DNA of 64,000 bases from Sphingobacterium tabacisoli (GTDB lineage: Bacteria > Bacteroidota > Bacteroidia > Sphingobacteriales > Sphingobacteriaceae), in the NCBI RefSeq assembly GCF_017908035.1, contig NZ_JAEQMU010000001.1, positions 2,356,001 through 2,420,000 on the forward strand, read 5' to 3'. Every line of letters starts with the position of its first letter. The stretch's first letter is position 1. A model generated the notes under the pieces. The model did not search any database and was not told the DNA's origin. It worked only from the letters and a program-made list of their open reading frames with translations. This document shows, one piece after another, positions 47,552 through 55,808 of this stretch. The position numbers and the translations under genes were made by a program.

Positions 47552-48187
47552 ATGGCAATACTAAAAGGTGGTATCAATGGCCCATTCTCAGGAAAAGTCG
47601 GGAGTGTTGTAGGCTATGAACTAAATGGTCAAGCAATAATCCGATCGCTTCCACGCTATGTCAAACGTAAACCTACTGAATTAACAATTATCAACCGTAA
47701 CCGTATGAAAGCGGTATCTAAGTTTTTATCGCCTATCGGAGAAATCATCAAGCTAGGTTACAAAAATATAGCTCCTCCGGGTAGTCGAATCGGTGCTTTC
47801 CAGGCTGCACAGTCTTATTTCTTTAAAAATGCAATTGATTATGATGAAGATACGGTCCCCTATATCAACCCAGAAAAGGCATTAATCTTTAGAGGAGATC
47901 TTGATCTGCCAATTGTTACTTCATTACACCGTGAACAATGTAAACTAACGATAACATGGGAGAGACATCAGCACCAATACGATGGACACTACAAGTTACT
48001 GCTTTTGGCGTATGACATCGAAAACGAGGCTAGCCTTTATGAAGGTGCAGCTACGATGAACGATGGCCAATTGGAATGGCAACTGCCCAATCAATACCAT
48101 AAAATAGAACAATTGCACATCTATTTTGGAGTACTAAACATTTTTACGGGAGAAATGTCAGATTCTGTTTATGCAGGTTGCGTCTAG
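47552..48187 (+). CDS. DUF6266 family protein
   Basis: 211 residues, cytoplasmic by sequence. The N-terminus GGINGPFSGKVGSVVGYELNG is the hallmark of DUF6266, a family found in many copies in Sphingobacteriaceae and relatives, function unknown. The C-terminal half looks like a beta-sandwich (fibronectin-like strand pattern: LTITWERH...YDGHYKLLLLAYD). The unusual upstream repeat array suggests tight regulation. It is followed by a 15-bp inverted repeat. Confidence 0.85.
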   Translation: MAILKGGINGPFSGKVGSVVGYELNGQAIIRSLPRYVKRKPTELTIINRNRMKAVSKFLSPIGEIIKLGYKNIAPPGSRIGAFQAAQSYFFKNAIDYDEDTVPYINPEKALIFRGDLDLPIVTSLHREQCKLTITWERHQHQYDGHYKLLLLAYDIENEASLYEGAATMNDGQLEWQLPNQYHKIEQLHIYFGVLNIFTGEMSDSVYAGCV

Positions 48188-48214
48188 CAAGCCTTTGTTA
48201 AAAACGTTTAAGTA

Positions 48215-48247
48215 GTATCAAGATGTATGTAACATACATCTTGATAC
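48215..48247. terminator. Inverted repeat between DUF6266 and creD, no T-run
   Basis: GTATCAAGATGTATG and CATACATCTTGATAC are perfect 15-bp inverted arms with a three-base loop. Neither strand has a T-run after it, so it is either a Rho-assisted or retroregulatory 3' hairpin, or a protein-binding site. Confidence 0.5.
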
Positions 48248-48262
48248 CTTCAGGACCTAATC

Positions 48263-49741
48263 TCATTGTTTGTCAAACTGATACCAATTTACCTTAGTTG
48301 ATATCCGCATAAGAATAGCAAGGATAACAAATACGCCGACTGTACCTACAATCAGTGAGTAATCCCGTAGTTGCATCAATACGAATATAAAACCGTAGAA
48401 CAATCCTAAAATCCCAGTAAACAATAACGCTGTTTTATTGTCCTTGGTAATCATCCGGATAAAAGAAGCAATCAAAACAATAGTCGCTACTGCCGCCAAT
48501 AAATAAGCTATATTGAATCCTAGATGTTCGGATATCGCCAACAATAGAGAATAGAACAAAATCATTGCTGCCCCTATCAGAATATATTGGATAAGGTGAA
48601 TACGTTGTTTTTTAATGATCTCGGTAAAAAACAAGGATGCAAACGTCAACACGATAACAAGTATTCCATATTTGGCAACCCGCGTTGTCTTTTGATAGTT
48701 ATTCACTTCCGGAAGAAAGTTAATCTGGACCATATCCATGTCTGTGGCCGCTTCAATATTGGCACTAGCTACAGCTATGCCATCGGTGGTCTCTATATAA
48801 TTGTCGAAATCAGCTTCAGCAAGCGACATTCCGGAAAAGCGGTACAAACGATCATTTCCTCCAGACCATTGCTGTGGTAGTTTTCTACCAAAACTAGGAA
48901 TGTTCCATGATGCATTAAAATCCCTATCCGACACCTCACGAACCTCTGGAAGATAAGCCCCATTGAAACTAGGATTCCCCCAATTTCCCTTTGCTTCGAC
49001 CAAGGTATGGTTGGCTAGGGGCAAGAAATTAATGGATTTGGAACCTCTTAATTTGACCTGAATCTTAAAATCAAACTTGGTATCCTCTCCTTTAGCTAAT
49101 GGAAGGCTAGCCACCATGTTATTGTTAAACAGCTGGAAATTTCTGACATCCATAGTTAATGGTAATTTTTGTCCTGCCCATTCCAATTCAGGATCGGCAG
49201 ACAATCCCTTCACATCTTGTACACCAAACACCAGGCGTGCCTCACTCCACCTCATCTTGTCTGCGGCAACAGGAAGCAGTTTCATATCCAATCCAGCGAA
49301 ATTTCCTTTTATAGTAAAACTTGAATTGTACACGACTGATTCATAAATCCCTCTCTTCAGGCTCTCTGGCTTAATATCTGTCTGCACCTGTGTCTGACTA
49401 GGCAACAAAAACATCCAATCCTGGTCAATACGCTGCACGACGAACTCTTTACCCTTGCTGTCTTTTTCGACTACTTCACTCACATAGTCGTAAGGAACTG
49501 CCAATACCGGACTGACAATTACTTGATCTCTCCCCCATTTAGCGGCAATCTCGGACGAAACCTGTTGCTCGCGGTTTTTTCGCTCACTGACCAAATCATC
49601 AACCAGCGACATTGGAATCATCATGATCAATAGCAGGACGAAGATGACAAACAGTTTTAAAATGACGGAGTTACTAAGCCTTTCGAAAACCGTCATATTC
49701 GGGCTGGGGAGTTGTGGAGGAGTTTTTACTTCATTTTCCAT
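48263..49741 (-). CDS. creD: CreD-like inner-membrane protein
   Basis: 492 residues. An N-terminal membrane helix (about 26-46), a large periplasmic beta-rich domain (about 60-345), and then five or six closely spaced helices at the C-terminus (about 350-490; LIQYILIGAAMILFYSLLLAISE). In E. coli CreD belongs to the CreBC regulon and affects colicin tolerance and envelope integrity. Here it is the last gene of a three-gene run that encodes a winged-helix regulator. It has its own operator-like palindrome and -7 box upstream. Confidence 0.9.
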   Translation of the reverse strand: MENEVKTPPQLPSPNMTVFERLSNSVILKLFVIFVLLLIMMIPMSLVDDLVSERKNREQQVSSEIAAKWGRDQVIVSPVLAVPYDYVSEVVEKDSKGKEFVVQRIDQDWMFLLPSQTQVQTDIKPESLKRGIYESVVYNSSFTIKGNFAGLDMKLLPVAADKMRWSEARLVFGVQDVKGLSADPELEWAGQKLPLTMDVRNFQLFNNNMVASLPLAKGEDTKFDFKIQVKLRGSKSINFLPLANHTLVEAKGNWGNPSFNGAYLPEVREVSDRDFNASWNIPSFGRKLPQQWSGGNDRLYRFSGMSLAEADFDNYIETTDGIAVASANIEAATDMDMVQINFLPEVNNYQKTTRVAKYGILVIVLTFASLFFTEIIKKQRIHLIQYILIGAAMILFYSLLLAISEHLGFNIAYLLAAVATIVLIASFIRMITKDNKTALLFTGILGLFYGFIFVLMQLRDYSLIVGTVGVFVILAILMRISTKVNWYQFDKQ

Positions 49742-49819
49742 GATTGTTATTATTTTAAATGTGATTAACTATATTTTTCTAAAATGTATTTATCAAAGAG
49801 CACATCTATAAAAGAAAGT

Positions 49820-49838
49820 ACTTTGTTTTTCAAAGTTA
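49820..49838 (-). promoter_or_regulatory. Operator-like palindrome over the creD -7 box
   Basis: ACTTTG-N5-CAAAGT (49820-49836) preceded by GAAAGT. The minus-strand -7 box TAACTTTG (49838-49831) overlaps its right arm. It has the same form as the site at 50779-50795. Confidence 0.65.
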
Positions 49839-49852
49839 ATAGGCAAAAAAAA

Positions 49853-50155
49853 CTATGTATACTGTTGTTTTATTAAATTTTCGAGTGCGCTTAAATGATT
49901 TTCGAATGCTTTCTGCCCTTTATCCGTACGGATATACTTAGTATTAGGTTTTCTATCCACAAAACTTTTTTCTACAATAAGATAGCCCTCCTTCTCCAAA
50001 CTCTTAAGGTTAGATGCTAAATTACCATCTGTCACCTGCAAAAGTTCCTTCAGCGAGTTAAAATCATAATACTCATTTGCAACCAACACACTCATGATCT
50101 GCAAACGGACACGATTCTCCAACACTTTATCATATAGGGATAGGTCTAAACTCAC
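49853..50155 (-). CDS. Winged-helix transcriptional regulator (MarR/ArsR-like, HTH_27 type)
   Basis: 100 residues from a GTG at 50155 whose GTGA overlaps the stop of the membrane gene by four bases. The longer open frame back to 50290 only mirrors that gene and is not needed. The winged-helix domain is clear: RVRLQIMSVLVANEYYDFNSLKELLQVTDGNLASNLKSLEKEGYLIVEKSF, with wing and a C-terminal dimerisation helix. Such proteins bind DNA as homodimers, often near membrane protein genes they control. Two matching palindromes in this operon are candidate targets. Confidence 0.88.
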   Translation of the reverse strand: MSLDLSLYDKVLENRVRLQIMSVLVANEYYDFNSLKELLQVTDGNLASNLKSLEKEGYLIVEKSFVDRKPNTKYIRTDKGQKAFENHLSALENLIKQQYT

Positions 50156-50772
50156 TTCTCGTAACGTTGATGAACTATAATTCCGTAAATAATATGCAAT
50201 AGGCCAAAACCGATAGCCCAAAACCAAAGTCCGTATCCGGGAAAACATAACGCCAATAGCCCCAATACAATATCCATTAGACCTAACCACCTTGCTTCCT
50301 TAAAGGTAAATGTACTGGCCGCACATAGCGCTAATCCATAAAAAATCAATAGCGAAGAAGCAACTAAACCGTACTCTCCTTTATATATAAGTACCATAGA
50401 GAACAATCCTCCTGTCAATAGCGGTATCGCTGTTGCAGTCAACAATCCTTTACTGGTCGCATTCCAGATCGTTTGATTATTCTTCTTTGCTTTATACTTC
50501 GCCATCAAAAAACCAGTAAGGACAGACAATAGCAATACCAATCCGGCTATAAGGACAAGCTTAGCGATAATACCAGAATCTGTAATATAGTTATCCCTAT
50601 ATCTAAAATTACTACGATAGCCGTATACGGTAATATAACCAAAGAAAGCGCCTATTAAAGCGTAACTCCCTATAAGGATCCCCGAAAGACCACTTATAGA
50701 CATAAATTTAGAAGAGCGCTCCATCAACGAGCGTATCTGTCCTATTTCCTTAATTAAATCTTGTTGACTCAT
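50152..50772 (-). CDS. Hypothetical membrane protein of the creD operon
   Basis: 206 residues, six hydrophobic segments, starting MSQQDLIKEIGQIRSLMERSSKF with a polar cytoplasmic tail. No named family recognised. It is the first gene of the run; the regulator follows with a GTGA overlap and creD 111 bp after the regulator. The ATG lies seven bases from an operator-like palindrome. Confidence 0.8.
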   Translation of the reverse strand: MSQQDLIKEIGQIRSLMERSSKFMSISGLSGILIGSYALIGAFFGYITVYGYRSNFRYRDNYITDSGIIAKLVLIAGLVLLLSVLTGFLMAKYKAKKNNQTIWNATSKGLLTATAIPLLTGGLFSMVLIYKGEYGLVASSLLIFYGLALCAASTFTFKEARWLGLMDIVLGLLALCFPGYGLWFWAIGFGLLHIIYGIIVHQRYEK

Positions 50773-50778
50773 AAAAGT

Positions 50779-50797
50779 ACTTTGATATTCAAAGTAA
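50779..50797 (-). promoter_or_regulatory. Operator-like palindrome at the head of the creD operon
   Basis: ACTTTG-N5-CAAAGT (50779-50795) preceded by AAAAGT. The minus strand reads TTACTTTG (50797-50790), one mismatch from the -7 consensus, across its right arm. Confidence 0.65.
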
Positions 50798-50841
50798 CAT
50801 ACAAAAATCCATACTCACAACTATTTTTTCAAAAAAATAAC

Positions 50842-50866
50842 CGCCTATAACAAGAAACGATAGGCG
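50842..50866 (-). terminator. Hairpin with minus-strand T-run, no matching gene
   Basis: CGCCTAT / ATAGGCG with a loop of about 11 bases; on the minus strand it is followed by GTTATTTTTTT. No minus-strand gene or consensus promoter was found upstream within about 200 bp, so its parent transcript is unknown. Confidence 0.4.
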
Positions 50867-51031
50867 AATATCTCACAAATCTCCCCTATATATAAGTATA
50901 AATCCTCCGTAAAAGCCCTCATTAGCGCTCTACTTCACATTTCGACAAACTTTTTTTAAAAAAAATCAACTTGAATTATAGGCTGTTAGACAAAAAACAC
51001 CTCTAATTCATCTTTTTTTTATAGAAAAGGC

Positions 51032-51062
51032 TTGACAAATATCGTTTTGAGTTCTATCTTTG
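51032..51062 (+). promoter_or_regulatory. Promoter of tRNA-Leu
   Basis: TTG (51032-51034), 20 bp, TATCTTTG (51055-51062), a near-ideal vegetative promoter 25 bp before the tRNA. Confidence 0.8.
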
Positions 51063-51087
51063 TATCACAAAAGAAATCCTAATAACT

Positions 51088-51169
51088 GCGGAAGTGGCGT
51101 AATTGGTAGCCGCACCAGACTTAGGATCTGGCGCCGCAAGGCGTGGGGGTTCGAGTCCCTTCTTCCGCA
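51088..51169 (+). tRNA. tRNA-Leu (UAG)
   Basis: 82 nt. Acceptor stem GCGGAAG / CTTCCGC, anticodon loop CTTAGGA with anticodon TAG, long variable arm GCGCCGCAAGGCGT typical of Leu, T-arm GGGGGTTCGAGTCCCT. CCA is not encoded. Confidence 0.96.
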
Positions 51170-51175
51170 CTTGAT

Positions 51176-51212
51176 ATCCTCCCGACCAACAGAAATCGGG
51201 AGGATTTTTTTT
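51176..51212 (+). terminator. Intrinsic terminator after tRNA-Leu
   Basis: ATCCTCCCGA / TCGGGAGGAT perfect stem (51176-51185, 51196-51205) with T-run. tig starts 34 bp later. Confidence 0.9.
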
Positions 51213-51245
51213 ATAATGCGAAAATAACGAACGCTTAAGAAAAGT

Positions 51246-52583
51246 ATGAACATTTCACATCAGAAAATCGACGATATCAGCGCTAAAATTACCGTTGATT
51301 TAACCCCAGAAGATTATAATCCTGCAGTTGACAAAGCGATTAAAGATCAAGCAAAAAAAGCAAAACTACCTGGTTTTCGTCCTGGATTGGTACCTACGGG
51401 CCATATTAGACGTACATACGGTAAGGCTATTTTGTTGGATGAAATCAATCGCGTTGTAAATGAAAAAATCTCTGCATATATCACAGAAGAGAAACTTGAA
51501 GTTTTAGGTCAACCTCTTCCTGTTGATAACGAAGAAGACAACAAATACAATTGGGATTTTAAAGATACATTTAATTTTAACTACGAAATCGGACTAGCTC
51601 CTATTTTTGATGTTCCTTTCTCTGCAGAAACAGAATTCACAGAGTATGACATCAAAGCTGACGAAGCTACTTTGGTAGAACGTACTAAAAATTTACGCCG
51701 TAGCTACGGAAAGATGACTAATCCTGAAGTCTCTGAAGAAGGTGACGTATTATACGCTACTTTGAAACAAGAGAAAGAGGACGGTATAGAAAAAACTACA
51801 TCTGTACGTACAGACGTAATCGAGGATGCTAAGATTAAAAAATCGTTGGTAGGTCTTAAAAAGGATGATACTGTTAAAATCGATATTAAAAAAGCATTCA
51901 AAGTTGCTGACATCGCTCGCATCTTAGGCATTACAGAAGAGGAAGCTGAAAATCTTGACGTTACTAAATTTGAACTTTCAGTTCAGAATATCAACCGTCT
52001 TGAAGAAGCTGATTTGAATCAAGAATTTTTCGACAAATTGTTCCCTGAAGGAGAAGTTACTACAGAAGAGCAATTTAACGAAAAAGTTAAGGAAGAGGTA
52101 GAGAACTTATTCAAACAAAATTCTGCACAGAAGTTACGTAACGACATGTACACTTTTGGTATGGAAAAAGTAGAAGCTAAATTCCCTGAAGATTTCTTAA
52201 AAAGATGGTTACAGGCTACAAATCCGAACCTTTCAGCAGAAGAAATTGAAGAAGGATTTGCTGATTTCCTGAACAATCTGAAATGGACAATCATCGAGAA
52301 CAGAATCGTTACAGCTAATAACCTAGAAGTGAAATACGATGAGGTTGTAGATTTAGCAAAAGAACGTATCTATGGTCAAATCAAGATGTACAACATCAAT
52401 GAAGAGCCTACAGATGAGCAACTAGGTCAATTTGCAATGCAACTTCTATCTGATAGAGAGCAAGCAAACCGTTTGTTTGAAGAGGTAAAAGCCCTTAAGG
52501 TTTTTGATCACTTAAAAACTACTGTTAAGACAAAATCTAAAAAAATAGATTACGATAAGTTTGAAAAACTAGATAACAAATAA
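51246..52583 (+). CDS. tig: Trigger factor
   Basis: 445-residue ribosome-bound chaperone that meets nascent chains. The ribosome-docking loop reads PGFRPGLVP (about 40-48), with Leu where the usual signature GFRxGKxP has Lys. A PPIase-type middle segment is replaced or strongly diverged (about 145-250), and the helical C-terminal arms follow (about 260-440), as in other Bacteroidota. The only promoter I can see upstream is the tRNA-Leu promoter, with a terminator between, so tig either uses an unrecognised start or depends on readthrough. Confidence 0.93.
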   Translation: MNISHQKIDDISAKITVDLTPEDYNPAVDKAIKDQAKKAKLPGFRPGLVPTGHIRRTYGKAILLDEINRVVNEKISAYITEEKLEVLGQPLPVDNEEDNKYNWDFKDTFNFNYEIGLAPIFDVPFSAETEFTEYDIKADEATLVERTKNLRRSYGKMTNPEVSEEGDVLYATLKQEKEDGIEKTTSVRTDVIEDAKIKKSLVGLKKDDTVKIDIKKAFKVADIARILGITEEEAENLDVTKFELSVQNINRLEEADLNQEFFDKLFPEGEVTTEEQFNEKVKEEVENLFKQNSAQKLRNDMYTFGMEKVEAKFPEDFLKRWLQATNPNLSAEEIEEGFADFLNNLKWTIIENRIVTANNLEVKYDEVVDLAKERIYGQIKMYNINEEPTDEQLGQFAMQLLSDREQANRLFEEVKALKVFDHLKTTVKTKSKKIDYDKFEKLDNK

Positions 52584-52598
52584 GTAATCTTCAAGGAT

Positions 52599-52636
52599 AA
52601 AAAAGGGGTTAACAGTAATATGTTAACCCCTTTTTC
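52599..52636 (+). terminator. Intrinsic terminator of tig
   Basis: AAAAAGGGGTTAACA-gtaata-TGTTAACCCCTTTTT. Confidence 0.92.
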
Positions 52637-52715
52637 GTTATATTTCATATTCCAAATAAGATATAAGGGGCCAATCTACTGGCATCGGCCCAATCTTAGG
52701 ATCAAAACAAAAAAA

Positions 52716-53273
52716 ATGCAAATCCGTAAAGCAAAAAAAGAAGACGCTATTCAAATCGCGGAGCTAATGATATTAGCGATGACGGAAATAGTGTATCAGT
52801 TTATAGGCAAGGAAGACTTTGAAGAAGGTAAGAAGTTCCTTAAGACACTGATAGAACAAGAGAAAAACCAATATTCTTATGAATGTATATTCGTGGTCGA
52901 GAATCAGGACGGTATCTTAGGACAGATATGTTTGTACCCTGGAGCGCAACTAGAACAACTACGTCAACCTGTTCTAGACTATATCAAAACGCAATACGCG
53001 ATAGACTATGAGGTCGCCAACGAAACACAAGCTGGAGAAATATACGTAGACACGATCGCTGTGAGTGCCACAGCACAAGGAAAAGGTATCGGAAAGCTAC
53101 TCCTTAACCACGTGATTGAGGAGTATGTACATAAAAATAAAGAAGTAGTTGGACTATTAGTAGATTTTGATAATCCTGATGCTAAACGTCTCTATGAAAA
53201 ATTGGGATTCGTTGTAAAGAAAGAACTATCTATCTTCGGAAAGAAAATGGAACATATGCAGTATAAAGCTTAA
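52716..53273 (+). CDS. GNAT family N-acetyltransferase
   Basis: 185 residues from MQIRKAKKEDA. The open frame begins at 52620, but that is inside the tig terminator, so ATG 52716 is used; it follows an A-rich stretch. The acetyl-CoA-binding motif is VDTIAVSATAQGKGIGKLLLNHVIEEY (about 108-134), followed by NPDAKRLYEKLGFVVKKE (about 151-168). Substrate unknown. Its stop overlaps the convergent DUF3943 stop. Confidence 0.9.
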   Translation: MQIRKAKKEDAIQIAELMILAMTEIVYQFIGKEDFEEGKKFLKTLIEQEKNQYSYECIFVVENQDGILGQICLYPGAQLEQLRQPVLDYIKTQYAIDYEVANETQAGEIYVDTIAVSATAQGKGIGKLLLNHVIEEYVHKNKEVVGLLVDFDNPDAKRLYEKLGFVVKKELSIFGKKMEHMQYKA

Positions 53274-54745
53274 AACTGTATATTGTACCCAATAGACACC
53301 GATCCAAATGGAAATTCCCGATAAAAATCGGGATATTTTTCATCTCTAAACTCTCCCTGTAGGGCAAAGTATCCGGACCGCAGGTTGATAGACCATCTTT
53401 TAAAAACACGTAGGCTACCTTCTACCGTAGCGGCATGTAAAATGTAATAGGATGGGGTGCCACTGATGGTATAGAAAACACCTCCGTTATAATCTGCTGT
53501 AAACAATAGTCTATTCAACAAACTAAGGTCTCCCTTAAATCGGTAAGACGCCCCTGATCCATAGTTGTAATTGCGACTAGCGCCATACAACAGATACGGA
53601 TCGGGAACTGCCGCCAGAAGTACCGCACCTACCCCTAAGCTTAGATTAAGCTTATTTTCTTTTTTATAAGAAAACTCCGACAACCAATTGTAATTTAAAC
53701 TTTGGGCACCATAGAAGAAGGCATCATTATTATAAAAATCATAATGTGCATTCAATGTACCGTAATGCTCTCCCTTCTGTGATTTAAAGAATCTCGCACC
53801 GTACAAAAGTGCATGAACATTGACGGCATTTATAAAAGTACTATCCCCGCTTCCCGCTTCTAGATTGACAGAAAACTGGTCAAACGGCCTTTTGTAATTA
53901 TGGTCTCCATTACTGTATTTAAACCTCAGCCGAGTGTAAAAAGAGTCTTTACCTTTAGATAAAAAGTCTCCTTCTTTGGCATCGAATCGTCTAAATCCCG
54001 CATCTATTTCGGCACTGATAACGGAAGAATCTGCTAAGTAATAGTTATCTACACGTTTCCCCCACTTTCCATCCAGCAATCGATTCAAGCTATTGACCGG
54101 ATTTACAATCAGGGCAACAATCTCATTGCCGACTACATTATGCCCATTCCTACTTCTAGCCAAGATATTACGGGACACCCGGTGTGTCATCTCACCAAGA
54201 ATTATACCGCCAAAAGTAGTATTAACAAGATCATTGATTGCAGGATGTTGTGTTTCACCTGCTGTTTCCCAAATATACGAGCCCACAAATGTAGCTAAAC
54301 TGGACTGATAGAAATTATAGCCGTTACTTCTGAAGGCGTTGAAATAAATCTGTCCATGATATGGATGATCGATCTGGTTCGTGGTAAACTGATTGTCATC
54401 CCAATCCCAAGCGCTCAAACGCTGGTGATTAATAAAGTTTTTGAAAGTGATATAGGAATACGGATCCTTGGTTATAAACCGATTGAAAGTCGCCGGAAAA
54501 GCCTGAGCAAGAAACCATTCGGTACCAGCCCGCCAAAAATGTTTAGGTCGTTGAGGATTCAGAACCTGTTGTTCTGAATCTGACTTGTCGAGTCGTATAG
54601 GTTTCCACATCGGCCTGGAAAACAGGACCGAATCGGCTGGTTGCTGTACCAATGAATCTGTGGCAGATTGTCCCATAGCCAACTGTGTAAAGCTGACATA
54701 CAGCAATATTAATAATACCGACAATACATTCGTTTTTATTAGCAT
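53270..54745 (-). CDS. DUF3943 domain-containing outer-membrane protein
   Basis: 491 residues. A signal peptide (about 1-25) is followed by the DUF3943 region (about 125-220; NAFRSNGYNFYQSSLATFVGSYIWE, FGGIILGEMTHRVSRNIL), and a long strand-rich C-terminus ending GYNIQF, in keeping with an outer-membrane barrel. Function unknown. Its TAA and that of the convergent GNAT gene share the bases of one TTAA at 53270-53273. Confidence 0.85.
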   Translation of the reverse strand: MLIKTNVLSVLLILLYVSFTQLAMGQSATDSLVQQPADSVLFSRPMWKPIRLDKSDSEQQVLNPQRPKHFWRAGTEWFLAQAFPATFNRFITKDPYSYITFKNFINHQRLSAWDWDDNQFTTNQIDHPYHGQIYFNAFRSNGYNFYQSSLATFVGSYIWETAGETQHPAINDLVNTTFGGIILGEMTHRVSRNILARSRNGHNVVGNEIVALIVNPVNSLNRLLDGKWGKRVDNYYLADSSVISAEIDAGFRRFDAKEGDFLSKGKDSFYTRLRFKYSNGDHNYKRPFDQFSVNLEAGSGDSTFINAVNVHALLYGARFFKSQKGEHYGTLNAHYDFYNNDAFFYGAQSLNYNWLSEFSYKKENKLNLSLGVGAVLLAAVPDPYLLYGASRNYNYGSGASYRFKGDLSLLNRLLFTADYNGGVFYTISGTPSYYILHAATVEGSLRVFKRWSINLRSGYFALQGEFRDEKYPDFYREFPFGSVSIGYNIQF

Positions 54746-54922
54746 ACCCTATTTATCCTTAACTCTTCACCATTCTGACAATACAATTGTTTCTATTTAT
54801 AAATTTCCACAGGACCGAGACTTTAAGTCTCACTATAACACAAAACGCGCCCACAAAAACATTGTTTGTGAAGATCGATAAAATTATAAAAATAGTTTGT
54901 AGCCCCCGCTATAAAAACGGTA

Positions 54923-54955
54923 TAAAAAAAGAGGCTACTATCACACAGCCTCCTT
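54923..54955 (-). terminator. Intrinsic terminator of the pirin gene
   Basis: On the minus strand GAGGCT / AGCCTC arms (54952-54947, 54936-54931) are followed by a seven-base T-run. Confidence 0.75.
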
Positions 54956-54982
54956 TCAGATATATTAAACGATTTCCGTTTT

Positions 54983-55696
54983 CTAGAACATAGGAACTTC
55001 TATTAGCAATAAAGAGCTCTCTTTTGCAGCCTTTAGACTAATACGGTCCGTATCGGTAATCCCGGCTGCGTCTCTGCGGTACAATGTTGTTTCATCTACC
55101 TGCACCTCACCTTCCAGAACAAACACGAATACACCATTGCCTTCTCCTTTCAACACATACTCTATAGTCTTACCTTCATCGAGGTCTGTTCTATGAAACC
55201 AAGCATCCTGATGGATCCAGGTTCCTTCATCGTCCTTGTTGGGCGAGACAATCTGCTGAAGTTTATTTCTCCAATCTGCAGGATCTAAACGAATCTGATC
55301 ATAACGGGGCTCAACATTCTGCTTATTGGGGAACAACCATATCTGCAAAAATTGGACGGCTTCTGTCTCATTAGCATTAAACTCACTATGCTGTATCCCA
55401 GTCCCTGCGCTCATCACTTGGATTTCTCCAGGTTCAATCGTACCACTATTACCCATACTATCCTGATGTGCCAAGGTTCCTTTTAATGGGATAGAGATAA
55501 TCTCCATATTATCATGCGGATGCCTACCAAACCCATTACCACCGGTCACGTAATCATCATTAAAGACACGTAGCGCTCCAAAGTGCATCCGTTCAGGGTC
55601 ATGGTAGCCTGCAAAACTAAATGTATGTGCGCTTTTTAACCAACCATGATCTGCATGTCCCCTACTATCGGATCTGTACAAAATTGTGTGTGCCAT
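54983..55696 (-). CDS. Pirin family protein
   Basis: 237-residue bicupin of the pirin/YhhW type. The metal site is in the N-terminal cupin: HPHDNMEIISI (about 57-67) and the later His/Glu in GTGIQHSEFN (about 98-107). YhhW-type pirins can act as quercetin 2,3-dioxygenases; in vivo role uncertain. The gene lies downstream of a Crp/Fnr regulator gene on the same strand, with a terminator between, and its own promoter carries a short palindrome. Confidence 0.92.
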   Translation of the reverse strand: MAHTILYRSDSRGHADHGWLKSAHTFSFAGYHDPERMHFGALRVFNDDYVTGGNGFGRHPHDNMEIISIPLKGTLAHQDSMGNSGTIEPGEIQVMSAGTGIQHSEFNANETEAVQFLQIWLFPNKQNVEPRYDQIRLDPADWRNKLQQIVSPNKDDEGTWIHQDAWFHRTDLDEGKTIEYVLKGEGNGVFVFVLEGEVQVDETTLYRRDAAGITDTDRISLKAAKESSLLLIEVPMF

Positions 55697-55721
55697 TTTT
55701 TCCTCCTTTTATTGTATAAAA

Positions 55722-55743
55722 CAAAGATACACCCTAATGGTGT
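55722..55743 (-). promoter_or_regulatory. Pirin promoter with embedded palindrome
   Basis: The minus-strand -7 box TATCTTTG (55729-55722) is directly preceded by ACACC-N5-GGTGT (55729-55743), i.e. the palindrome fills the spacer region. This is a position where a bound regulator would block RNA polymerase. Confidence 0.5.
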
Positions 55744-55768
55744 GTTCAATTCTTAATCTAGATTAAAA

Positions 55769-55805
55769 AAAAATGGGCTATCATATCGTATGATAGCCCA
55801 TTTTT
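55769..55805. terminator. Intrinsic terminator after the Crp/Fnr gene
   Basis: AAAAATGGGCTATCATA-tcg-TATGATAGCCCATTTTT, perfect stem, usable in both directions; it ends the regulator transcript. Confidence 0.92.
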
Positions 55806-55808
55806 AAC

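Noticed and set aside
50156..50290. Longer form of the winged-helix regulator
   Set aside because: This part only overlaps the membrane protein gene in another frame; the GTGA overlap start at 50155 gives a complete domain.
51065..51253. Minus-strand frame over the tRNA-Leu gene
   Set aside because: It is the antisense of the tRNA and its terminator and has no separate support.
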